NCBI RefSeq assembly: GCF_000632225.1
Contig: NZ_JFYV01000001.1
Location: 62,001-126,000, forward strand
Origin: Sphingomonas sp. RIT328
Lineage (GTDB): Bacteria; Pseudomonadota; Alphaproteobacteria; Sphingomonadales; Sphingomonadaceae
Direction of reading: 5' to 3'
Length of the DNA: 64,000 bases
Shown here: piece by piece, positions 18,286 to 24,873 of the stretch
Position numbering within the stretch: position 1 is the stretch's first letter
How the letters are laid out: every line of letters starts with the position of its first letter
Translations under genes and position numbers: made by a program
The notes under the pieces: generated by a model
What the model saw: only the letters and a program-made list of their open reading frames with translations
Database searches by the model: none
Told to the model about the DNA's origin: nothing

Positions 18286-19870
18286 TCGTTACCGTAATCG
18301 GCTTCGGCGCGGCATTGCCGCCAGCAATTGCGAGCATGGCCGCAAGGCGACCCTCCACGCTGATGTCGACGCCGCGACCCTCCGCGGCCGGGACGAGCAC
18401 GATCCGGTCGATCATGGAGCGCAGCTTCGGGACGGCCTCGGCCTTCGCCTCCGGGTCAGCGAACATGGCGTGCAGCTCCTCGACCTCTCGCCGGTAGGAC
18501 GTAACCACGGCGGGGTGCAGCGCGACGACGGGAAGCGCCTCCATCTCTGACAGCGCCTCTTGAGCCGCATCGCGCTCGGCGCGGGCTTGCTGGAGCGCTT
18601 CACGAACCTCGGCAAATTCGCCAGCGCCGGCGCTGATCGCGGCGACCAGGCGGTCGACCTTCACGGACGCCTCCGCCAGTCGCCGCTCGTAACGCGTCCG
18701 GTTCTGGCGCTCCTCCCGGAGGCCGCGAGCGCGAGCCTCGTGATATTCCTTGACGAAGATTGCGACCAAGTCGGGATCGAGCATCTGCTCGCGCAAGCCA
18801 TGCAGCACCCGGTCTTCGTAGCGAGTTGTCGAGACGGTGCGCTCGTTCGTGCAGTTGTTGCCTTCCTTGCGGCCGGCGCAAGCCCAATAGCCGTTGCCCT
18901 TCACGATCCAGCCGCTTCCGCAGACGCCACAGACGCCAAGTCCGGACAGCATGTGCTTGGGGCGACGCGCGGTCTGCGGTTGCGGTGTCTCATAGCTGCC
19001 GCGGCCCTCCTGGACGGCCTCCCAGAGGGCATCACCAACGATGCGCAGCGATGGCACCTCCTCAATGATCCAGTCCGAGGGCGGGTTGGGCCTGATGCGA
19101 ACCGATCGTGTAACCGGCTCGACGATCTTCGATGTCCGATTATGGATAATGCGGCCGATGTAGAGCTGGTTCTGGATAAGCCCATTGCCCCGCGTCCTGT
19201 CGGCCGCGATCGTCGTCGCCTTCCACGCACCGCCGCGCGGGCCGGGGATGCCGTCGGCGTTGAGCCGCTGGGCAATGCCGCGCGGGCTGATGCCGGCGGC
19301 ATACTCGCGAAAGATGCGACGCACGACTTCGGCCTGCTCCTCATCAATCGCACGCAGACCGCGGATGGGCCGACCGTTCGGATCGATGCGGTTGGCGGTT
19401 CGATAGCCATACGCGATGCCGGCCGGGCTCCGGCCCTGCGCCACGGTGCCGCGCTGGCCGCGCTTGATCTTGGCGCCCAGTTCCTTGCGGAATTGGGCGT
19501 CCATAAGGCCCTTGATCGTCCCGGTGAGGTTCGTGACCTCGCCGTCGGAAAGGGTGAAGAGACGCGATCGAGCGAACTGAAGCCGCTCGCGGATCGCGAA
19601 GCTGTCGCCCTCGTGCCGGGCGATGCGGTCGGTTGATTCGGTGAGCACTTGCTCGACGCCGCCTGCCTCGACCCGCGCCAGCATGGCGGCGAGGCCGGGG
19701 CGCTGCGCCTCGCCGATCCCGGCTGCGCCGCTGATGGCGTAATCGGTATAGATGTCGACGATCGTCCAGCCTTCCCGGTCCGCGCGCTCGCGGCAGACCG
19801 CGATCTGATCGTCGATCGACCGGCTATTCTGAAGCTGGCTGGAGAAACGGGCGTAGATGACGGTCCGCAC
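18251..19870 (-). CDS. Large serine recombinase (prophage integrase)
   Basis: 539 residues. The resolvase domain starts [20 protein letters not shown] with the catalytic Ser10. A recombinase domain follows (about 165-280, [13 protein letters not shown]), then a zinc ribbon with CGVCGSGW and [10 protein letters not shown] (about 315-345), a coiled coil (about 370-450) and a C-terminal region. The final codons, [10 protein letters not shown] and stop, are read from the antisense of the tRNA-Gly 3' half, so the C-terminus in the lysogen is supplied by the host. GTG start at 19870. It is the last gene of a leftward operon and catalyses integration and excision. Confidence 0.93.
   Translation of the reverse strand: MRTVIYARFSSQLQNSRSIDDQIAVCRERADREGWTIVDIYTDYAISGAAGIGEAQRPGLAAMLARVEAGGVEQVLTESTDRIARHEGDSFAIRERLQFARSRLFTLSDGEVTNLTGTIKGLMDAQFRKELGAKIKRGQRGTVAQGRSPAGIAYGYRTANRIDPNGRPIRGLRAIDEEQAEVVRRIFREYAAGISPRGIAQRLNADGIPGPRGGAWKATTIAADRTRGNGLIQNQLYIGRIIHNRTSKIVEPVTRSVRIRPNPPSDWIIEEVPSLRIVGDALWEAVQEGRGSYETPQPQTARRPKHMLSGLGVCGVCGSGWIVKGNGYWACAGRKEGNNCTNERTVSTTRYEDRVLHGLREQMLDPDLVAIFVKEYHEARARGLREERQNRTRYERRLAEASVKVDRLVAAISAGAGEFAEVREALQQARAERDAAQEALSEMEALPVVALHPAVVTSYRREVEELHAMFADPEAKAEAVPKLRSMIDRIVLVPAAEGRGVDISVEGRLAAMLAIAGGNAAPKPITVTMERVKGIEPSS
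18268..18286 (+). repeat. attL core repeat
   Basis: TTCCCTTCACCCGCTCCAT, the 3' end of tRNA-Gly(CCC) plus one base, identical to 62769-62787. Marks the left prophage junction and lies inside the recombinase reading frame on the minus strand. Confidence 0.9.
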
Positions 19871-19967
19871 GGGTCGGGTCCTTAGGTCGCAAGGCTGCTA
19901 TGTCCCGCGCGGCTGCTGCCCGCGCAAGGGCCTTCACCAGATCGATGAGGGCGGGGTCGTGCTTCAT
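19824..19967 (-). CDS. Small hypothetical protein overlapping recombinase start
   Basis: 47 residues beginning MKHDPALIDLVKALARAAAARD, predicted helical and basic towards the end. Its ATG overlaps the previous stop (ATGA) and its end overlaps the recombinase start by 47 bases in another frame, typical of coupled phage genes. A role in helping recombinase translation or as a directionality factor is possible but unproven. Confidence 0.55.
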   Translation of the reverse strand: MKHDPALIDLVKALARAAAARDIAALRPKDPTRADRHLRPFLQPASE

Positions 19968-20422
19968 GCTGCCCTCGCGAGCGCCTTGGCGGCAGCGGAG
20001 CGCTCGACGTCGACGATATGGACGATCCAAGCCACGCCGGCATGCGTCTGCTGATGCCACGCTAGCGCCTCGTACAGGTCGGCCAGCTCCATAGCCGCCG
20101 CATCGTCAGGCTTGCGCCTGGCGATTAGACGCTGACGCTCGGCAGCGCGCGCCAGCTCAACCGCCAATTCGGAATTATAGGCGCCGAACAGATCGGTGTG
20201 ATCGTCAAAGTCGGGACAGGGTGGTTTCGTCTTGTTGAGAACCCACCGCCACTGCGTCACGATGCAGCGCGCGAGGTAGATGCCGCGCTCAGCATCGGCC
20301 GCGGTGATCTTCCCGGCCTCGACCGCAGATGGATAGCCCTGCTCGCGAGCGTGCAGCAGCGTCAGCGCCGCAAGGGCGCACACCCGACGGTGTTGGGGGG
20401 CGATAAAAGCGGGGGCGGGCAT
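19964..20422 (-). CDS. Hypothetical phage protein
   Basis: 152 residues starting MPAPAFIAPQHRRVCALAAL. No recognised domain. Predicted mostly helical; contains CIVTQWRWVLNKTKPPCPDFDDH and a helical C-terminal half ending in VDVERSAAAKALARAA. It lies in the leftward operon 2 bases after the previous gene and overlaps the next by 4 bases. The function is unknown. Confidence 0.65.
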   Translation of the reverse strand: MPAPAFIAPQHRRVCALAALTLLHAREQGYPSAVEAGKITAADAERGIYLARCIVTQWRWVLNKTKPPCPDFDDHTDLFGAYNSELAVELARAAERQRLIARRKPDDAAAMELADLYEALAWHQQTHAGVAWIVHIVDVERSAAAKALARAA

Positions 20423-20424
20423 CG

Positions 20425-20670
20425 TCAAATGCTTTGGTCTAAGCGTGATAATGCGAAGCCGAGCCAGAACGGCCCGAACATTAGCGCGAAGCCTCGTGAC
20501 CGGCCGGTGATTAGCTCGGCGCCGATCGCGAAGAACGTGGGCGCGAAGCCAAGTACGATCCCGCCGGCATGACGCTTGGTGGCGCGAAAGAAGGTACGCG
20601 TCGCCCACTTGATCGGGGCCTCCATATTGACGTGCACGTCACGAACTTCGTGCTTTCGAGTATTTGTCAC
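20425..20670 (-). CDS. Small predicted membrane protein
   Basis: 81 residues, GTG start overlapping the previous stop (GTGA). A basic N-terminal half is followed by a hydrophobic stretch (GGIVLGFAPTFFAIGAEL) and a second one (GFALMFGPFWLGFALS), suggesting two TM helices. Function unknown. Confidence 0.6.
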   Translation of the reverse strand: MTNTRKHEVRDVHVNMEAPIKWATRTFFRATKRHAGGIVLGFAPTFFAIGAELITGRSRGFALMFGPFWLGFALSRLDQSI

Positions 20671-20900
20671 CAGAGCACCTCCTTCACGGCCATGCCGATG
20701 TCGTTGAGGGCGAACTCGCGCCCGCCGTCGCCTGGGCGGCTGATCGCCAGCGCCGGACGCTTGGGGCTGCGGCGCTCCAGACGCTTCGCCACGTTGGCTG
20801 CGCAGCTGAGCGGAGCGAACTGTCGGTCGAGGTCGCGGATGGCGAGCCGCTGACCGATCGACAGGCTAGCGGCGATGGAGCGAGGGTGTTGCTCCATCAT
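20667..20900 (-). CDS. Hypothetical phage protein
   Basis: 77 residues starting MMEQHPRSIAASLSIGQRLA, coupled by 4-base overlaps to both neighbours. It contains SIGQRLAIRDLDRQFAPLSCAANVAKRLERRS, perhaps a small nucleic-acid-binding helical protein, and ends in DIGMAVKEVLW. The function is not recognised. Confidence 0.6.
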   Translation of the reverse strand: MMEQHPRSIAASLSIGQRLAIRDLDRQFAPLSCAANVAKRLERRSPKRPALAISRPGDGGREFALNDIGMAVKEVLW

Positions 20901-21100
20901 CACCCGCCCCGGACCGCGCTGATCGCGAAGTAGATCGCGACCGCCATGCCGATCGTTGCCGCGAGCCACGCCACGGTTCGGGCGGCAGACCGGCTCATCC
21001 GCATACGGCAGTCAAGGCACTCGCAGCCGCGAGGGCATACAAAGAGGCTGCCGCTGTAGGGGCTGCGAACCTTACGACGCATCGGCGCGCGACTTGCCAT
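20900..21100 (-). CDS. Small Cys-containing membrane protein
   Basis: 66 residues. A basic N-terminus has a CPRGCECLDCRMR cluster of four Cys, followed by a single TM helix (AWLAATIGMAVAIYFAIS). ATG 21100 overlaps the previous stop (ATGA). Possibly a metal-binding membrane peptide; function unknown. Confidence 0.6.
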   Translation of the reverse strand: MASRAPMRRKVRSPYSGSLFVCPRGCECLDCRMRMSRSAARTVAWLAATIGMAVAIYFAISAVRGG

Positions 21101-21465
21101 CACAAGCACCCCGCGAGCATGGCGAACGCGACGGGCGTGCCGGCGTAGATCGCGATTGCTGCCGCGGTCAGACCTGCCAGCTTCTCGTCGATGCGCGACG
21201 AAAGGCGTTGCGCGCCGCTGCCGCAGTGGATCGGGTGCCCCGGCGAACGGCCGCGCGCGCGGGCAACGACCGCCTTCAGGCGTGCCGCAGTCGGATCAGG
21301 ATCTGCGAGCACCATCGGCAGGCGGCCGATCGGCCGATCCGCCATGTGACGGCTCAGCGTGTGCGGGATTAGGCGCCGCGCAACCGGCGGCTCCTTGTCG
21401 ATATGGAAGTCGGTGATGAGCCCGCTCGGCGCGTCGGCGTCGCGGGTCAGAGTGGCATGTTGCAC
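21100..21465 (-). CDS. Hypothetical protein, first gene of leftward recombinase operon
   Basis: 121 residues, GTG start at 21465, 40 bases downstream of the left operator pair. A soluble N-terminal part (DFHIDKEPPVARRLIPH) is followed by a C-terminal hydrophobic helix (GLTAAAIAIYAGTPVAFAML). It heads the six-gene chain that ends in the recombinase, so repressor control of integration/excision genes is likely. Function unknown. Confidence 0.6.
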   Translation of the reverse strand: MQHATLTRDADAPSGLITDFHIDKEPPVARRLIPHTLSRHMADRPIGRLPMVLADPDPTAARLKAVVARARGRSPGHPIHCGSGAQRLSSRIDEKLAGLTAAAIAIYAGTPVAFAMLAGCL

Positions 21466-21505
21466 GGCGTGCTCCCATCGGGCGGGGTGCCCTGATGGCC
21501 TTACA

Positions 21506-21551
21506 TGCTATAATAGCAAGTCATATGTCAATTTGTTTTGCTATTATAGCA
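21506..21551. promoter_or_regulatory. Left operator pair for the phage repressor
   Basis: Two 13-base dyads, TGCTATAATAGCA (21506-21518) and TGCTATTATAGCA (21539-21551), have starts 33 bases apart, about three helical turns. They lie between the leftward operon and the rightward gene at 21586. Identical or near-identical dyads recur on the other side of the repressor gene at 22441-22502. A TTGACA-like hexamer is present on the minus strand between them. Confidence 0.8.
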
Positions 21552-21585
21552 TATCATGCAAACCGGCTTGCCATCCGTTCTTCTT

Positions 21586-21894
21586 ATGTTCCATTTTGTT
21601 GCCGTGGAAGCGAGTCGAGGGCGTGTGTCTGGGATCGTAGCAAAGTGGTACCGAGCGACCTGTTTCGGCGTGCCGATCGGTCCCTGGCGGGACACGATGC
21701 AGGAGGTTCGCGCGGATCTGGAGGCTCAGAAGCTCGGAAGCTTCGACGAATGGTCAACGTTCTACATCACCGTGCCGGGTGGCATTGAGGTTGTGCAGGA
21801 GTGGATGGATTTCGAACAATGGCAGCGGCAGCATCCATCGCGCCTTAATCGGGCATCCGGGATGCCTGCCAGATCACGCGGCCGACGATGGTGA
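21586..21894 (+). CDS. Hypothetical protein convergent with repressor
   Basis: About 102 residues from ATG 21586 (an earlier ATG exists at 21556). It contains GVPIGPWRDTMQEVRADLEAQ and EWSTFYITVPGGIEV, which read like a genuine folded protein. Its 3' end overlaps the repressor gene by 50 bases on the opposite strand. It lies downstream of the left operators. No family recognised; an anti-repressor or antisense effect is only speculation. Confidence 0.5.
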   Translation: MFHFVAVEASRGRVSGIVAKWYRATCFGVPIGPWRDTMQEVRADLEAQKLGSFDEWSTFYITVPGGIEVVQEWMDFEQWQRQHPSRLNRASGMPARSRGRRW

Positions 21895-22420
21895 AGTGCT
21901 CATCTCCACCTAGGATGATGGGCTTATGCTCCGGATTAGAGGAGCAAGGTTCAAGGCGTGCTGGATCTGCAAAAAACCTTTTAAACGTTGTCTCGCCGGA
22001 GCTGTTCTGAACTACGTAGAAGCGGCGCGGCCAAAGGCCTTTATCTTCCGGGTCGAAGATTATCCGCCCCCCGTCCGGCACGAACAGGTCCATCGAATCG
22101 CCTTCAACATCTAACGCGATTGCTCGATCCGGTATCGCAGCGTCTGGTTTATGCATGCGGCTTCGAGAATGCGAGACCGCCTCGCGCCAGTTGCCCGCAG
22201 TGACATTCGACAATACCGGTATGGTGCCGACCTGATGGCCACCAACGTCAACGTTCGGGCCGAGCCAGTTTCGGATCTTGTCCATCTCTTCAGCGGTGAA
22301 CCGACGCTTCCCAGCAAAGGCCTTGGAGACGGCGGTGGGATCGATGCCGAGGAGGTTTGCAAGGGCTGACTGGCGATGGCCGTTCTCGTCCATCTGCTCT
22401 CGGATGTCTTCGTAAGCCAT
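21845..22420 (-). CDS. Phage repressor, HTH plus S24/LexA-like peptidase
   Basis: 191 residues. The N-terminal helix-turn-helix (about 13-50, QSALANLLGIDPTAVSKAFAGK) binds DNA. The C-terminal S24 peptidase domain has the catalytic Ser109 in VEGDSMDLFVPDG and Lys147 in ETTFKRF. An Ala75-Gly76 pair in VTAGNW is the likely self-cleavage site, so RecA-triggered inactivation during DNA damage is expected. It is flanked on both sides by matching dyad operators. ATG 22420 is chosen because the upstream extension runs through the operators. Confidence 0.92.
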   Translation of the reverse strand: MAYEDIREQMDENGHRQSALANLLGIDPTAVSKAFAGKRRFTAEEMDKIRNWLGPNVDVGGHQVGTIPVLSNVTAGNWREAVSHSRSRMHKPDAAIPDRAIALDVEGDSMDLFVPDGGRIIFDPEDKGLWPRRFYVVQNSSGETTFKRFFADPARLEPCSSNPEHKPIILGGDEHFTIVGRVIWQASRMPD

Positions 22421-22440
22421 AGCGCGATCAAGCCGAGTGC

Positions 22441-22502
22441 TCCCACTATAGCAATTGCTACTATGGCAAATTCTGCCTTGCGGAGAAGATGCTATTATAG
22501 CA
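22441..22502. promoter_or_regulatory. Right operator group for the phage repressor
   Basis: A perfect TGCTATTATAGCA at 22490-22502, a weaker TGCTACTATGGCA at 22456-22468 (two changes) and a poorer site at 22441-22453 (three changes) lie between the divergent repressor and Cro-like genes. Graded sites like these resemble the OR1-3 arrangement of lambdoid phages. Confidence 0.8.
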
Positions 22503-22513
22503 TGTAGCTGTGC

Positions 22514-22792
22514 ATGGACACGTTCCCCGCAGCCTTGATCGACGCGATGGGTGGCACGACCGTGGTCGCCCGCCTGATGAACGCCCCCGTATCGACCGTG
22601 AACAATATGCGCACTCGTCGCGTCACGGGATCTCGTCTCAATCATCTACGCCGTATCGCATTGGCGGAGTTCCCCAACCTCGATGTGGAAGCCATTGCCG
22701 CGAACCACGGCGTCGAGCTTCCTACTATGGGGGATGGCTCAGGGGCGTCATCGGGAAGCTCAATCGAAATTTCCCGACAGGCTGCGGCATAA
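22514..22792 (+). CDS. Cro/YdaS-like HTH regulator
   Basis: 92 residues starting MDTFPAALIDAMGGTTVVARLMNAP. The N-terminal two-thirds form a Cro-like helix-turn-helix (TTVVARLMNAPVSTVNNMRTR). It is divergent from the repressor and begins 11 bases after the last operator, the classical place for the lytic regulator. Its stop overlaps the next ATG (TAATG). Confidence 0.8.
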   Translation: MDTFPAALIDAMGGTTVVARLMNAPVSTVNNMRTRRVTGSRLNHLRRIALAEFPNLDVEAIAANHGVELPTMGDGSGASSGSSIEISRQAAA

Positions 22793-23271
22793 TGGGCGCG
22801 ATCGTCCCCAACGCTGTGCGCGAGCGGAAGCTCAAGATAGCCTTCGGTGAACTCGTCGGCATGGTTGGTGGCATCGAAGCTGCTGCGAGCGCTTGCCGCG
22901 TCGGCAAAAGCACGATCGCGCGTTACGCGTCCTTGTCGCCTGCGGATGCGGAATGTTTCGCCCCGGTAGATGTCGTGAGAGCGCTCGAAGCGGTAACTGG
23001 TCAGTCGGTGGTGACCGCCGAGCTGGCGAACATGGCCGACGGCGTCTTCACGAAGCTGCCAAGCGTCACGAGACCAGCGGACCTCTTCGCCGCGCTGTCC
23101 GATCTTAGCCGCGAAGCCAGCGAGCTGACCGCGGCGATTTGCGCCGGTTTTAACGACGGGAAGTTCTGCGACCTCGATGCCGCCAAGGCGCGGAGCGAGT
23201 GCGACGACGTCATCGAGCGCGCGGCGCAGATGCGCGCTCTCCTCGACACCATCATTGGAGATTGCGCATGA
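22792..23271 (+). CDS. Early phage protein with HTH-like segment
   Basis: 159 residues starting MGAIVPNAVRERKLKIAFGE. The first 65 residues (VGGIEAAASACRVGKSTIARYASLSPADAE) look like a helix-turn-helix; the rest is helical. Placed right after Cro, it may be a CII-like regulator or early replication accessory. The stop overlaps the next ATG. Confidence 0.65.
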   Translation: MGAIVPNAVRERKLKIAFGELVGMVGGIEAAASACRVGKSTIARYASLSPADAECFAPVDVVRALEAVTGQSVVTAELANMADGVFTKLPSVTRPADLFAALSDLSREASELTAAICAGFNDGKFCDLDAAKARSECDDVIERAAQMRALLDTIIGDCA

Positions 23272-23543
23272 AGAAGCTGCACCTGCCGGCCGTTGTGCCG
23301 AACGAAGGCGCGCGCCTGCTCGCCCGCCGTATCCAAGCCGCTTACAGGGGCGACCTCCCTTTCGCTTCGCGCTGCATGAAGATCGCGATGCGTGACCTTC
23401 AGATGATGGTCGACGGCACGCTCGTGCCCGGCGAAGAACTGGTGCGCGACGTTGCCCGAGCGACGGCTCACGGCATCGGCCGCAGCGACTGGCGCTCGCG
23501 CCCGGTCGGCGGCTGGTTCGACGCGGAGCGGATCGCAGCCTGA
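23268..23543 (+). CDS. Small hypothetical early phage protein
   Basis: 91 residues, MKKLHLPAVVPNEGARLLARRI onward, basic and helical, with a middle stretch MKIAMRDLQMMVDGTLVPGEEL. It is coupled by short overlaps at both ends to its neighbours in the early operon. Function unknown. Confidence 0.65.
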   Translation: MKKLHLPAVVPNEGARLLARRIQAAYRGDLPFASRCMKIAMRDLQMMVDGTLVPGEELVRDVARATAHGIGRSDWRSRPVGGWFDAERIAA

Positions 23544-24169
23544 TGCTCAACGAGATCACACACGGCGCTGACGGGCGCGTGTGTGCCGAGGGGGCGGGGG
23601 CGTCCCCCTCGGCTCCCGCCCCCTCGGATTCGATGCACGACGAACTGACCGGCCTCGTTGCCGGCGTCGCGCGCATTGACGCTTGGCTTGCCGTCGCGAA
23701 GCCCGGCGACCGCTTCATCTACGCCACGCGGCTGACGTTACCTATCGCCTCGGCGGGTGCTGCGAGGATGCGCGATCTTGCGAAGCGCGGTCTTGTGACG
23801 CTGGTCCGGCCACGCTCGACACTTGATCCGACGGTGTTCAACTACACCGCATATCGAACCTCGACCCCGACAGCCGCTACCAAGCTGGAACGCCCCCGCC
23901 TCGCAGCGAAGGTCGAAACGATCGCGGACAGCGAGGCTGCGGTGATCGACGCGCTGCTGCCGGTGCTGGAGCGGTTCGCCCGCTACGGCCGGCCGTGTCC
24001 AACTGACCGGCAGCTCGCGGCGAAGGCGGGGCTCAGCGAAGAGGACGTGAAGGCGGGGCTGGAGGCGATGGCATCCGCGCACCTGATCCGCGTCCAAGGC
24101 TGCGCTGCACCGACGTACCGGCGGATCATTATCCTTTCCAGCGGCCTCGTCACAGGAATCGCTGCATGA
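23543..24169 (+). CDS. Early phage protein with winged-helix-like domains
   Basis: 208 residues. The central part (GDRFIYATRLTLPIASAGAARMRDLAKRG) and the C-terminal part (PTDRQLAAKAGLSEEDVKAGLEAMASAHLIRV) look like winged-helix units, so DNA binding near replication is likely. ATG 23543 overlaps the previous TGA. No precise family recognised. Confidence 0.65.
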   Translation: MLNEITHGADGRVCAEGAGASPSAPAPSDSMHDELTGLVAGVARIDAWLAVAKPGDRFIYATRLTLPIASAGAARMRDLAKRGLVTLVRPRSTLDPTVFNYTAYRTSTPTAATKLERPRLAAKVETIADSEAAVIDALLPVLERFARYGRPCPTDRQLAAKAGLSEEDVKAGLEAMASAHLIRVQGCAAPTYRRIIILSSGLVTGIAA

Positions 24170-24194
24170 CGAACTTACTGGTCGGACGCTGACC

Positions 24195-24827
24195 ATGGCG
24201 CATGCAAAGCTCAACCTCGCACGCATGCTGTCTTGGATCGAGCAGCGGCTCGACGCGGGGCAGGCTACGCCGACCGACGCCGACATTTGCGCGCTGTTCG
24301 GCTTCGACAGCACCGAGTCTGCGCGCACGCTGCTCGCCGAGCTGGCCGACGCGGGCAAGATCACGATCAAGGGCTACGGTCCCGATCGCAGCATCGCTCT
24401 CGGCCGCTCGAAGAGAGCTATCGCCGGCGTCGGGCGCGTCGCGCCCACCGTGAAGAAGGCGGATGCCGACGTCGACCGCGCCGCGGCGCGCCTCACCGAG
24501 ATCGTGCGGCGGTGTCGAAAGCCAGCCGCTGCCGTCGTCGCCGAGAACGCCGCGGCCCTCCTGAAGACTGTCAATCCGAAACCGGCTCGACCGAAGCCGG
24601 AAGCACCCATGCCGAAGGAAGTCCCGATGCCCGCAGACAAGAACGCCCGGACGGTCAAGGCCGTCGCCCCCACCTCGATCGAGGATCTCTGCGAACAGCT
24701 GCGCGAGCTGTTCGAAGCCAAGGTGCAGGACGCGATCAACGCCGCGGTGACGCGGGCGGAGATCGCCGAGAACCGCGCGGCGCGAGCCGAGGAGAAGCTC
24801 GCGCAGGCCAAGGCGCTGTTCGCCTGA
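24195..24827 (+). CDS. Early phage protein: winged helix plus coiled coil
   Basis: 210 residues. The N-terminal 65 residues (DADICALFGFDSTESARTLLAELADAGKITIKG) match a LexA-type winged helix. A Pro/Lys linker leads to a C-terminal coiled coil (IEDLCEQLRELFEAKVQDAI). Its position directly before the primase-helicase suggests a replication accessory or origin-binding factor; this is inferred. Confidence 0.65.
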   Translation: MAHAKLNLARMLSWIEQRLDAGQATPTDADICALFGFDSTESARTLLAELADAGKITIKGYGPDRSIALGRSKRAIAGVGRVAPTVKKADADVDRAAARLTEIVRRCRKPAAAVVAENAAALLKTVNPKPARPKPEAPMPKEVPMPADKNARTVKAVAPTSIEDLCEQLRELFEAKVQDAINAAVTRAEIAENRAARAEEKLAQAKALFA

Positions 24828-24873
24828 TCGACATCACCGCGGGCTGACGCCTGCGACCGGGGGTATCCAGTAC

